Shown: piece after piece, positions 32,630 to 40,033 of the stretch
How the letters are laid out: every line of letters begins with the position of its first letter
Position numbering within the stretch: position 1 is the first letter of the stretch
Assembly: GCF_002386445.1 (NCBI RefSeq)
Contig: NZ_DGIR01000021.1
Location: forward strand, 62,001 to 126,000
Reading direction: 5' to 3'
Length of the DNA: 64,000 nt
Source of the DNA: Pseudomonas sp. UBA4617
Lineage (GTDB): Bacteria > Pseudomonadota > Gammaproteobacteria > Pseudomonadales > Pseudomonadaceae
Translations under genes and position numbers: made by a program
Notes under the pieces: generated by a model
The model's database searches: none
What the model was told of the DNA's origin: nothing
What the model saw: only the letters and a program-made list of their open reading frames with translations

Positions 32630-32739
32630 CCCAGCCGCTGGCAAGCCAGCCCCCAGGCAGCGAATGCAATCGACCGTTTCGTTCTCGATTACCCACGGGC
32701 GGGAGCAACTGCGAGGGAGCTGGCTTGCCAGCGGCTGGG
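32630..32739. repeat. Perfect 21-bp inverted repeat with 68-bp spacer
   Basis: CCCAGCCGCTGGCAAGCCAGC at 32630-32650 is the exact complement of 32719-32739. The outer arms also contain CCAGCCGCTGG-type self-complementarity. It resembles a REPIN doublet of a different family from the other REPs in the window. Confidence 0.75.
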
Positions 32740-32760
32740 ATGAATTCTTGTTACAAGCCT

Positions 32761-32802
32761 GTACCGGCTCTTTCACGGGTAGACCCGCGAAGAGTCCGGT
32801 AC
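32761..32802. repeat. Long hairpin downstream of hmpA
   Basis: GTACCGG...CCGGTAC arms close a hairpin with inner ACGGGT-A-GACCCG. The core AGACCCGCGAAGAG matches the REP-like cores at 21449-21470 and 42436-42456. It probably ends the hmpA transcript. Confidence 0.6.
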
Positions 32803-32812
32803 AGGCGTCACA

Positions 32813-33991
32813 TCACTCCAGCGCAGCCGCCGGCCCGAAGAACTCGTAGCGGCTCTGCTGCTCCGGTACCCCCAGGCCTTTCAACTGGCGCTTGATCGCC
32901 GCCATGAAGCTCTTCGGCCCGAGGAAATAGGCGTCCACGTCACGCTCGCGCGGCAGCCATTCGGCCAACAGCTCTTCACTGAGCAAACCAACGGCATCGG
33001 CCGCAGCAGCCCCTTGCGGCTCGGCATAGCAATAGAAGCGCTTGAGCTGTGGATGACGCGCAGCCAAGCCGTCTACCCAGTCACGGAAGGCATGTACGCC
33101 ACCGTTACGCGCACAATGGATGAAACGCACCTCGCGCCGGGTCTGCAGGGCCGCCTGCAGCATAGCCAGGGTCGGGGTGATGCCTACACCCCCGCTGATC
33201 AGAACCAGCGGCTTGTCGCTGGCAGCCAGGGTGAAATCGCCGGCCGGCGGGAACAACTGCAGGGTATCCCCAACCGCCAGCTGGTCGTGGAGGTAGTTGG
33301 AGACCTTGCCGCCCGCCTCGCGCTTGACGCTGATGCGATATTCCTTGCCGTCGCAGAGTGCCGACAGCGAATAGTTGCGGCGCTGCTCGGCGCCGTCGAT
33401 GTCCAGCTTCAGGCCGATGTACTGGCCAGGTTCGGCCTTGAGTACCGGCTTGCCATCCACCGGCGCAAAGTAGAACGAGACGATCTCGCTGCTTTCCTGC
33501 TCACGGCGTACCAGGCGGAATTCCCGGGTACCGCGCCAGCCACCTTCGGCTTGTTCCTTCTGTTTGTAGAGGTTCTCTTCCGCGCCAATCAGGATGTCGG
33601 CCAGCTGGCCATAGGCCGCGCCCCAAGCCTCGATGACAGCGGGGGTGGCGATGTCCTTGCCCAGCACCTCTTCGATGGCGCGCAGCAGGCAACTGCCGAC
33701 GATCGGGTAGTGCTCCGGCAGAATCTGCAAGGCGACGTGCTTGTTGATGATCTGACCGACCAGGCCGCCCAGCTGCTCCAGCTGGTCGATATGGCGGGCA
33801 TACATCAGCACGCCGTTGGCCAGGGCGCGTGGCTGATCCCCGCTGGCCTGGTGGGCCTGGTTGAACAGCGGGCGCACCTGCGGGTACTCGCTGAGCATCA
33901 TTTGGTAGAAGTGGGTGGTCAGCGCTTCGCCGCCGCTTTCCAGCAGGGGGACGGTGGCCTTGATGATTGCACGTTGTTCGGCATTGAGCAT
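32813..33991 (-). CDS. hmpA: Nitric oxide dioxygenase (flavohaemoglobin)
   Basis: Converts NO and O2 to nitrate using NAD(P)H and FAD, the main aerobic NO detoxifier. The 392 residues contain a globin domain with Tyr29 (B10), Phe43 (CD1), Gln53 (E7) and proximal His85, then an FAD domain (QRRNYSLSALCDG) and an NAD domain (LISGGVGITPTLAML). It has AGGAG 8 bases upstream. A sigma54-type promoter 47 bp upstream and the divergent NorR-type regulator indicate NO-induced expression. Confidence 0.97.
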   Translation of the reverse strand: MLNAEQRAIIKATVPLLESGGEALTTHFYQMMLSEYPQVRPLFNQAHQASGDQPRALANGVLMYARHIDQLEQLGGLVGQIINKHVALQILPEHYPIVGSCLLRAIEEVLGKDIATPAVIEAWGAAYGQLADILIGAEENLYKQKEQAEGGWRGTREFRLVRREQESSEIVSFYFAPVDGKPVLKAEPGQYIGLKLDIDGAEQRRNYSLSALCDGKEYRISVKREAGGKVSNYLHDQLAVGDTLQLFPPAGDFTLAASDKPLVLISGGVGITPTLAMLQAALQTRREVRFIHCARNGGVHAFRDWVDGLAARHPQLKRFYCYAEPQGAAAADAVGLLSEELLAEWLPRERDVDAYFLGPKSFMAAIKRQLKGLGVPEQQSRYEFFGPAAALE

Positions 33992-34037
33992 TGCAGCAAC
34001 TCCTGAGCCTGTGGCTTCGAATGACTGCCATGGCTAT

Positions 34038-34053
34038 TACAGCAATCGTGCCA
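34038..34053 (-). promoter_or_regulatory. Sigma54-type promoter of hmpA
   Basis: The minus strand reads TGGCACGATTGCTGTA: the -24 half is a perfect TGGCACG, and the -12 half (CTGTA against TTGCA) is imperfect. It is 47 bp upstream of the hmpA start and next to the NorR-type gene, as required for a NorR-driven gene. Confidence 0.7.
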
Positions 34054-34080
34054 GGTTCTAACCTCAGTAAAATCAAGGGC

Positions 34081-34099
34081 TTGACAGTGATCATGTCAA
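34081..34099. promoter_or_regulatory. Probable NorR operator
   Basis: TTGACA-GTGATCA-TGTCAA, a perfect 6+6 inverted repeat with a 7-bp spacer, 28 bp upstream of the sigma54 promoter, an enhancer-type position. GTCATATCGAC (34121-34131) nearby fits the GT-N7-AC pattern of NorR sites and may be a second box. Confidence 0.65.
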
Positions 34100-34145
34100 A
34101 ACGACCCGGCGCAGCGTATAGTCATATCGACCTATAGGAGTCCAT

Positions 34146-35699
34146 ATGACTGCAAAGCCGTTGCTCACCACCCTTCTGCCCTTGGTCAGCGACCTGTCCC
34201 GCGACCTGCCGGACCAGGAACGTTACCGGCGCCTGTTGCAGGCCATGCGTGGACTTCTGCCGTGCGACGCCGCCGCGCTGCTGCGTCTGGATGGCGAGTG
34301 GCTGGTGCCGCTGGCGGTGGACGGCCTGAGCGCGGATACCCTCGGCCGGCGATTCCGGGTCAGCGAGCATCCGCGCTTCCAGGTCCTGCTCAGCCGCCCG
34401 GAACCCACCCGCTTCGCCAGTGACTCCGAACTGCCCGACCCTTATGACGGCCTGGTCAACGCCGCCGATGCCAACCTGGAAGTTCATGACTGCATGGGCT
34501 GCCCGCTGATGGTCGATGAGCGCCCCTGGGGCCTGGTCACGCTCGACGCCCTTACCCCAGGGCAATTCCAGAGCCTGGAACTGGATGCCCTGCAGGCCTT
34601 TGCCAGCCTGGCCGCTGCCACGGTCACCGTGGCCGAGCGTATCGAACACCTGGCCCTGCGCGCCGAAGACGAGCACCACCGTGCCGAGATCTACCGCCAG
34701 GCCAGCGGCCAGGACAGGGAACTGATAGGCCAGAGCCCGGCCCATAAGCGCCTGGTAGAAGAAATTCGCCTGGTCGGGGGCAGCGACCTGACCGTGCTGA
34801 TCACCGGTGAGACCGGTGTCGGCAAGGAGCTGGTGGCGCAGGCCCTGCACCGGGCCAGCAACCGCGCCGAAAAGCCGCTGATCAGCCTCAACTGCGCCGC
34901 ACTGCCCGATACGCTGGTGGAAAGCGAACTGTTCGGCCATGTACGCGGCGCTTTCACTGGCGCCCACGGCGAGCGCCGCGGCAAGTTCGAGCTGGCCAAC
35001 GGCGGCACACTATTCCTCGATGAAGTGGGTGAACTGCCGCTGGCAGTACAGGCCAAGTTGCTGCGGGTATTGCAGAGTGGCCAGCTGCAGCGCCTTGGCT
35101 CGGACCGCGAACACCGGGTGGACGTGCGCCTGATCGCCGCCACCAACCGCGACCTGGCGGCAGAGGTGCGCAGCGGCAACTTCCGCGCCGACTTCTACCA
35201 CCGCCTGAGTGTCTACCCGCTGCATGTACCACCGCTTCGCGAAAGAGGCCGCGACGTGCTGCTGTTGGCCGGCTACTTCCTCGAACAGAACCGTTCGCGC
35301 CTGGGCCTGAACAGCCTGCGCCTGAGCAGCGGCGCCCAGGCGGCACTACTGGCCTACGACTGGCCGGGCAACGTGCGGGAACTGGAACACCTGATCGGTC
35401 GCTCTGCGCTCAAGGCGCTGGGCCAGCACGCCGACCGGCCACGCATTCTCACCCTTGAAGCCATGGACCTGGACCTGCGCGCAACGGTAACGCCCACCAC
35501 GCTCGCCTCCCCTGCCGCGCCAATGCAGGAAGCGGCGCTGCCCGAGGGCGGCCTGCGCGAAGCCGTCGACCTGTACCAGCGCCAACTGATCGAAGCCTGC
35601 CTGCAACGGCACCAGCACAACTGGGCGGCTGCCGCCCGGGAACTTGGCCTGGACCGGGCCAACCTCAGCCGTCTGGCCCGCCGCCTGGGGTTACGCTGA
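34146..35699 (+). CDS. norR: NO-responsive sigma54-dependent activator NorR
   Basis: 517 residues in three domains. An N-terminal GAF domain (about 20-165) contains the SELPDPYDG segment and Cys116, in the region that holds a non-haem iron in E. coli NorR. The AAA+ domain has Walker A GETGVGKE (221-228) and the sigma54-contact loop GAFTGA (268-273). The C-terminus carries a Fis-type helix-turn-helix (NWAAAARELGLDRANLSRLA). It is divergent from hmpA, so it should switch on that gene when NO binds. Confidence 0.95.
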   Translation: MTAKPLLTTLLPLVSDLSRDLPDQERYRRLLQAMRGLLPCDAAALLRLDGEWLVPLAVDGLSADTLGRRFRVSEHPRFQVLLSRPEPTRFASDSELPDPYDGLVNAADANLEVHDCMGCPLMVDERPWGLVTLDALTPGQFQSLELDALQAFASLAAATVTVAERIEHLALRAEDEHHRAEIYRQASGQDRELIGQSPAHKRLVEEIRLVGGSDLTVLITGETGVGKELVAQALHRASNRAEKPLISLNCAALPDTLVESELFGHVRGAFTGAHGERRGKFELANGGTLFLDEVGELPLAVQAKLLRVLQSGQLQRLGSDREHRVDVRLIAATNRDLAAEVRSGNFRADFYHRLSVYPLHVPPLRERGRDVLLLAGYFLEQNRSRLGLNSLRLSSGAQAALLAYDWPGNVRELEHLIGRSALKALGQHADRPRILTLEAMDLDLRATVTPTTLASPAAPMQEAALPEGGLREAVDLYQRQLIEACLQRHQHNWAAAARELGLDRANLSRLARRLGLR

Positions 35700-35768
35700 C
35701 GGGGTGTCGCTAAAGCCCGAACAGATCAGGCCGATAACCGGTTACCCCTGTTCCCGACGAAGGTCACC

Positions 35769-36668
35769 ATGGCCACGCAAAATGCCCGCGCGGACTCGCT
35801 GTCCCTGCTGCTGTTCACGCTGCGCAGCGGCAAGTTGATGGCAATCAACCTGCTCAAGGTCAGCGAGATCATCCCTTGCCCACCGCTGACCAAGCTGCCC
35901 GAGTCGCACCCCCACGTAAAAGGCGTGGCGACCCTGCGCGGCAACCCGCTGTCGGTCATCGACCTGTCCCGCGCCATCGGCGAACGGCCACTGGCCGACC
36001 CGGACGGTGGCTGCCTGATCGTCACCGAGATCAGCCGTTCGCGCCAGGGCCTGCATGTGCAGGCGGTCAGCCGCATCGTGCATTGCCTGAGCACCGACAT
36101 CAAACCGCCGCCCTACGGCTCGGGCAACCGCTCGTTCATCACCGGTGTAACCCGGGTCGACAATACCCTGGTACAGGTGCTGGATATCGAAAAAGTCATC
36201 CACGCCATTGCCCCGCCGGCACCCGAGCCCCCCCAAAGCCCCCTGAGCGAAGAAGACGTCAGCCTGTTGGCTGCCGCCAACATCCTGGTTGTAGACGACA
36301 GCCAGGTGGCCCTGCAACAGTCGGTGCACACCCTGCGTAACCTCGGCATGGAATGCCACACCGCGCGCAGTGCCAGGGACGCCATCAATGTCCTGCTGGA
36401 GCTGCAGGGCACCGCACAGGAGATCAACATCATCGTCTCCGATATCGAAATGTCCGAGATGGACGGCTACGCGTTCACCCGCACCCTGCGCGAGACCCCG
36501 GACTTCCAGCACCTCTATATCCTGCTGCATACCTCGCTCGACAGCACCATGAGCGCCGAGAAGGCCAGGCTGGCCGGGGCCAATGCAATCCTCACCAAGT
36601 TCTCCTCCCCGGAACTGACCGATTGCCTGGTAGTGGCAGCGCGTACCGTGGTGTTCGCCGAGCGCTGA
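35769..36668 (+). CDS. cheV: Chemotaxis coupling protein CheV
   Basis: 299 residues. The N-terminal CheW-like domain (about 10-155; LLFTLRSGKLMAINLLKVSEI) couples receptors to CheA. The C-terminal receiver domain (about 170-295) has the acidic pair in ILVVDDSQVALQQ, the phospho-acceptor Asp in IIVSDIEMSEMDGY, and a Lys in ILTKFSS. It stands alone, away from the main che cluster. It likely tunes adaptation or links a subset of receptors. It follows norR by 69 bp but is not obviously functionally linked. Confidence 0.92.
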   Translation: MATQNARADSLSLLLFTLRSGKLMAINLLKVSEIIPCPPLTKLPESHPHVKGVATLRGNPLSVIDLSRAIGERPLADPDGGCLIVTEISRSRQGLHVQAVSRIVHCLSTDIKPPPYGSGNRSFITGVTRVDNTLVQVLDIEKVIHAIAPPAPEPPQSPLSEEDVSLLAAANILVVDDSQVALQQSVHTLRNLGMECHTARSARDAINVLLELQGTAQEINIIVSDIEMSEMDGYAFTRTLRETPDFQHLYILLHTSLDSTMSAEKARLAGANAILTKFSSPELTDCLVVAARTVVFAER

Positions 36669-36755
36669 CAAATCCTGCGACAAACTCCCCGGCTTGTCAT
36701 AGGGGTTGAGATGGGCATAATCGCGCCTCTCGCAAGCCACTTGCCGGAGTCGTCC

Positions 36756-37067
36756 ATGAAGTTCTTCAGCGCTATCCTGATCACCTGTGCCCTGTTCAGC
36801 GCTATCGCCCAAGCCTCCAGCAGCCAGGCCTGGAACGAGCAGCGCCAGCAGATGCTCAAGGCCTGCCTGGCCGCCAGCCAGTTCAAGGACGCCCACGTTC
36901 GCAGCAAGCCTGCCGAGTTCGATGACCAGGTCGGCATGAGTGCCCTGCTGATCGAGGGCGTCTACCCACAGCAACACATGCAGCAGCGTACCGGCACCGA
37001 ACTGTGCCTGTACGACCGCCGCCAGCAACGGGCTTTCGTCAGCGAATGGAGCCCGGAGGTCAAGTGA
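36756..37067 (+). CDS. Small exported protein of unknown function
   Basis: 103 residues starting MKFFSAILITCALFSAIAQA, a signal peptide cut near AQA-SS. The mature part has two cysteines (MLKACLAAS and TELCLYDRR), which could form a disulfide. I do not recognise the family. Its stop overlaps the GTG of the next gene, so they are translationally coupled. Confidence 0.75.
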   Translation: MKFFSAILITCALFSAIAQASSSQAWNEQRQQMLKACLAASQFKDAHVRSKPAEFDDQVGMSALLIEGVYPQQHMQQRTGTELCLYDRRQQRAFVSEWSPEVK

Positions 37068-37798
37068 CCGACAGCCTGCGTTTCGCCTGCACCGGCTGCG
37101 GCAAGTGCTGCACCGGCCACCACGTGCCGTTGACCCTGGCCGAAGCCCGTCACTGGGCGGCGGATGTCGGCCAGGTGGTGGTCCTGATCGAAGCTTTCGT
37201 GACCGATGGCCCTGGCATGCCGCTGGAGCAGCGTGAGCATGTGATGCGCCGTTCCCATCCCGTGCGCTGCGGCACCGGCGAGGTACGCGTCGCGGTGACC
37301 TTTGCCGCGTTCAACCCCGGGCGCTGCCGCAACCTCGACGACAATGACCGGTGCACCATCTATGACCGCCGCCCGCTGGTCTGCCGCATTTATCCGGTAG
37401 AGATCAACCCGCATATCCCGCTGCGGCCTGCAAGCAAGGACTGTCCGCCGCAAGCCTGGCAGCAGGGGCCTGAGCTGATTCACGGCACGCAACTGCTCGA
37501 TGCCGGGTTGCAGGCACTGGTGCACGCCTCGCGTGAGGCCGACAGAAACGACATCGCGGCCAAGGTGCAGGTATGCCAGGCGCTAGGTATGACTACCAGT
37601 GCGCTCAAAGGCAATGGCTTTACGGCTTACCTGCCCGACATGGGCGCGTTTGCCGCCGCCCTGGCGCAACTGCCGGAAGATGACGGGGCAGCTTGGGTCC
37701 TGCATGTGGAGGACCAAGCGCTAGGGTCGAGCTTGCAGGGGTACGGCTTGCACATAACTCAACAAGCCTCGCTGTACTACGCCTTCATCGGCTTCTGA
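37064..37798 (+). CDS. YkgJ-family cysteine-cluster protein
   Basis: 244 residues, GTG start (37064) with GGAGG 5 bases upstream, overlapping the previous stop by 4 bp. The N-terminal FACTGCGKCCTGHHVPL and the later GRCRNLDDNDRCTIYDRRPLVCRIYP form the cysteine cluster typical of YkgJ proteins. The second half is unlike the shorter relative at 23166-23549 and may be a separate small domain. Function unknown; the coupling to an exported protein is an unexplained point. Confidence 0.85.
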   Translation: MTDSLRFACTGCGKCCTGHHVPLTLAEARHWAADVGQVVVLIEAFVTDGPGMPLEQREHVMRRSHPVRCGTGEVRVAVTFAAFNPGRCRNLDDNDRCTIYDRRPLVCRIYPVEINPHIPLRPASKDCPPQAWQQGPELIHGTQLLDAGLQALVHASREADRNDIAAKVQVCQALGMTTSALKGNGFTAYLPDMGAFAAALAQLPEDDGAAWVLHVEDQALGSSLQGYGLHITQQASLYYAFIGF

Positions 37799-37972
37799 AC
37801 AAGCCGTCCCGCCTAGCACGGGGGTTCACGGCGAATGGCGATTGCTTTGCTGTGCAATCATTACCTTTTGCGCAACAGTGCTTATCGCACTTCGCTCTGT
37901 TTCAAGTGTATTGAAAGGGCTAACTTTAGCCCTGTCCTCATTAGCACTTGCACTGCAAGAAGGTAGTTTCAA

Positions 37973-38197
37973 ATGTCCAACAGTAAGGGTATTGCCAGCG
38001 TCTTCGTCCTGTCTTCCCTGTTGTTGTCGCCGCTGGCCATGGCCGAAGAATCCCAGGCTTTCATCACCCGTAATGCCGAGTTGGCCGCCGTTCATCAGGA
38101 AGCTCGCAACGCCATCGCCGCGCAGCAGTCCGATAGCACCAAAGACGCAAACCAGACAGCTTCCAAAGTTTCTGTCGACACCAATGCCGACAGCTGA
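37973..38197 (+). CDS. Small secreted protein, unknown
   Basis: 74 residues with a signal peptide (MSNSKGIASVFVLSSLLLSP, cut near AMA-EE). The short mature part is mostly polar and alanine-rich without cysteines (NAELAAVHQEARNAIAAQ). The 5' region has a small hairpin GGGCTA-ACTT-TAGCCC at 37917-37932, and a strong terminator follows, so it looks like a compact, separately expressed unit. I know no function for it. Confidence 0.7.
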   Translation: MSNSKGIASVFVLSSLLLSPLAMAEESQAFITRNAELAAVHQEARNAIAAQQSDSTKDANQTASKVSVDTNADS

Positions 38198-38272
38198 GCG
38201 AGCGCAGTTACTGCTCCCGATTTCCCTTGGCTACGCCATGGGCACCACCGGTGCCGATATGTTAGCCTTTTA

Positions 38273-38300
38273 AAGCCGCTGCCGATCAGCGGCTTTTTTT
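38273..38300 (+). terminator. Strong intrinsic terminator
   Basis: Nine-bp stem AAGCCGCTG/CAGCGGCTT with loop CCGAT, followed by seven T. It ends the small secreted-protein transcript and insulates the porin gene. Confidence 0.93.
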
Positions 38301-38401
38301 ATGTGCTTCAACTATCAGCCCGGCTGTAACCTTTACCTATAAAAACACGCACATTCGAAAATAAAAACTGCCCCACCGCCCGACCCAAGGAGCTAGTACC
38401 G

Positions 38402-39736
38402 GTGCCTTCCGCGTTTCGTTTTACCCCGCTGTTCATTGCGTTGACTGCAACGATCCCTTTCGCCACCCAGGCAGATGAAGACAAGGCTGATGGCTTCATC
38501 GAAGGGTCGTCCCTCAACCTGCACTTTCGTAATGCCTATTTCAATCGCGATAACCACAACGCCAGCGTGCGTGACACCCGCGAGTGGGGTCAGGGCGCGG
38601 TGGCGCGCTTCGAGTCGGGCTACACCCCGGGCGTGCTTGGCGTTGGCCTGGATGCCCATGCGATGCTGGGCCTGAAGCTCGATGGCGGTGGCGGCCACGC
38701 CGGCACCAGCATCCTGCCCGAGCACATCAAGGACGACGGCGAGCTGGGCGCAGCCCCGCATTCGTTCTCCACTGCTGGGGCCGCGCTCAAGCTCAAGGCG
38801 TTCGACACCGAGTTCAAGGCGGGTGACCTGTTCCTCACCAACCCGGTAATTGCCGGGGGCGAAAGCCGCATGCTGCCGCAGACCTTCCGTGGCGTGAGCC
38901 TGACCAATACCAGCATCGACGGGTTGCTGCTCGAAGGCGGCCAGGTGAGCTTCACCAAGCCTTACAACCAGAGCGGCCACCGCCGCATCGACACCTACTA
39001 CGGCGCGCTGGACGAGCACGACAAGAGCAAGCACCTGAACTGGGCCGGCGTGTCGTGGAGCGGCACCCCGAACATCACCACCAACCTGTATGCCGCCGAG
39101 CTGAAGGACATCTGGAACCAGTACTACGCTGACTTCGACTACACCTACGTGGTCAACGACCTGGTCAGCCTGAACCCGGGCATCCACTTCTACCACACCC
39201 AGGAAACCGGCCAGGCGCTACTGGGCAAGATCGACAACAATACCTACAGCGTGCACTTCACCGTCAACGCCGGGTACCACAGCGTCACCGCCGCCTACCA
39301 GCGGGTCAATGGCGACACGCCGTTCGACTACATCAACCTTGGTGACAGCATCTACCTGGACAACTCGCGCATGTACTCGGACTTCAACGCGCCGAACGAG
39401 CGCTCATGGAAGCTGCAGTACAACTATGATTTCGCCGGCATGGGTGTGCCAGGCCTGACCAGTTCGCTTTCATATTCGCGCGGTGAGGCCGATCTGACCA
39501 AGGCTACCCAGGACACCAGCCACTACGACTACTACCGTGCCGACGGCGAGAACGCGATGCACTGGGAGCGTGACCTGGATGTGAAGTACGTGTTCCAGGA
39601 GGGCGACCTCAAGGACTTGTCGGTCCTGGTACGCTATGCCGTGCACCGTGGCAGCCAGGGTTATGCCTCGATCGACAGCAACAGCGATAACGATGAATTG
39701 CGAGTGATCGTCGATTACCCGTTGAATGTGTTCTGA
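38402..39736 (+). CDS. OprD-family outer-membrane porin
   Basis: 444 residues, GTG start with AAGGAG 8 bases before it. A signal peptide (about residues 1-24, ending near TQADE) is followed by an 18-strand porin: the N-terminal GFIEGSSLNLHFRNAYFNRD and DTREWGQGAVARFESGYTPG are OprD hallmarks, and the chain ends in an aromatic residue (YPLNVF). Such porins take up small acids, amino acids or aromatic compounds; the substrate is not readable. An A-rich motif AATAAAAA about 30 bp upstream fits the Crc/Hfq pattern but is poorly placed. Confidence 0.92.
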   Translation: MPSAFRFTPLFIALTATIPFATQADEDKADGFIEGSSLNLHFRNAYFNRDNHNASVRDTREWGQGAVARFESGYTPGVLGVGLDAHAMLGLKLDGGGGHAGTSILPEHIKDDGELGAAPHSFSTAGAALKLKAFDTEFKAGDLFLTNPVIAGGESRMLPQTFRGVSLTNTSIDGLLLEGGQVSFTKPYNQSGHRRIDTYYGALDEHDKSKHLNWAGVSWSGTPNITTNLYAAELKDIWNQYYADFDYTYVVNDLVSLNPGIHFYHTQETGQALLGKIDNNTYSVHFTVNAGYHSVTAAYQRVNGDTPFDYINLGDSIYLDNSRMYSDFNAPNERSWKLQYNYDFAGMGVPGLTSSLSYSRGEADLTKATQDTSHYDYYRADGENAMHWERDLDVKYVFQEGDLKDLSVLVRYAVHRGSQGYASIDSNSDNDELRVIVDYPLNVF

Positions 39737-40033
39737 TTCGAAACCGCCAGCGAGGGCCTTGCCCTCGGTTCGCCGACGCGGTGGATGGCACCGGCTTCGC
39801 CATAGATCGCGGCTGAAGCCGCTCCTACAGCTACCGCGTCAACTCGAAGCCGGCACAAAACCTCGAGCGGATTTATCCGCGAGGCAGGCGGCGCGGTAGC
39901 TGTAGAAGCTGGCTTGGCGGCGATGGGCTGCGCAGAATCGCTTGCGTGATTCCGTCGGACAAATCTTGTTCGACAATCCTCACTTCCCTAGAATGGCGCC
40001 GCCGCGAATGGCCCTGCCCACGCAGTAGCGAGC
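39737..40033. other. 297-bp gap after the porin gene
   Basis: Holds an inverted REP pair (39806-39838 and 39892-39924) and probably the promoter of the diguanylate cyclase in the last 70 bp. No gene seen. Confidence 0.7.
39806..39924. repeat. Inverted pair of 33-bp REP elements
   Basis: The left copy 39806-39838 (ATCGCGGCTGAAGCCGCTCC then TACAGCTACCGCG) and right copy 39892-39924 are near-perfect complements, sharing TACAGCTACCGCG exactly. Each copy contains a GCGGCT-GAA-GCCGC-type stem. This is the REPIN arrangement, 53 bp apart. Confidence 0.85.

Larger units (their letters stand above)
32319..32812. other. 494-bp gap between dsbB and hmpA
   Basis: Contains a possible 16-codon open frame (32573-32623), a perfect 21-bp inverted repeat with 68-bp spacing (32630-32650 and 32719-32739), and a long imperfect hairpin close to the hmpA stop (32761-32802). 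dsbB's promoter must lie in the first part. No longer gene is apparent. Confidence 0.65.
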
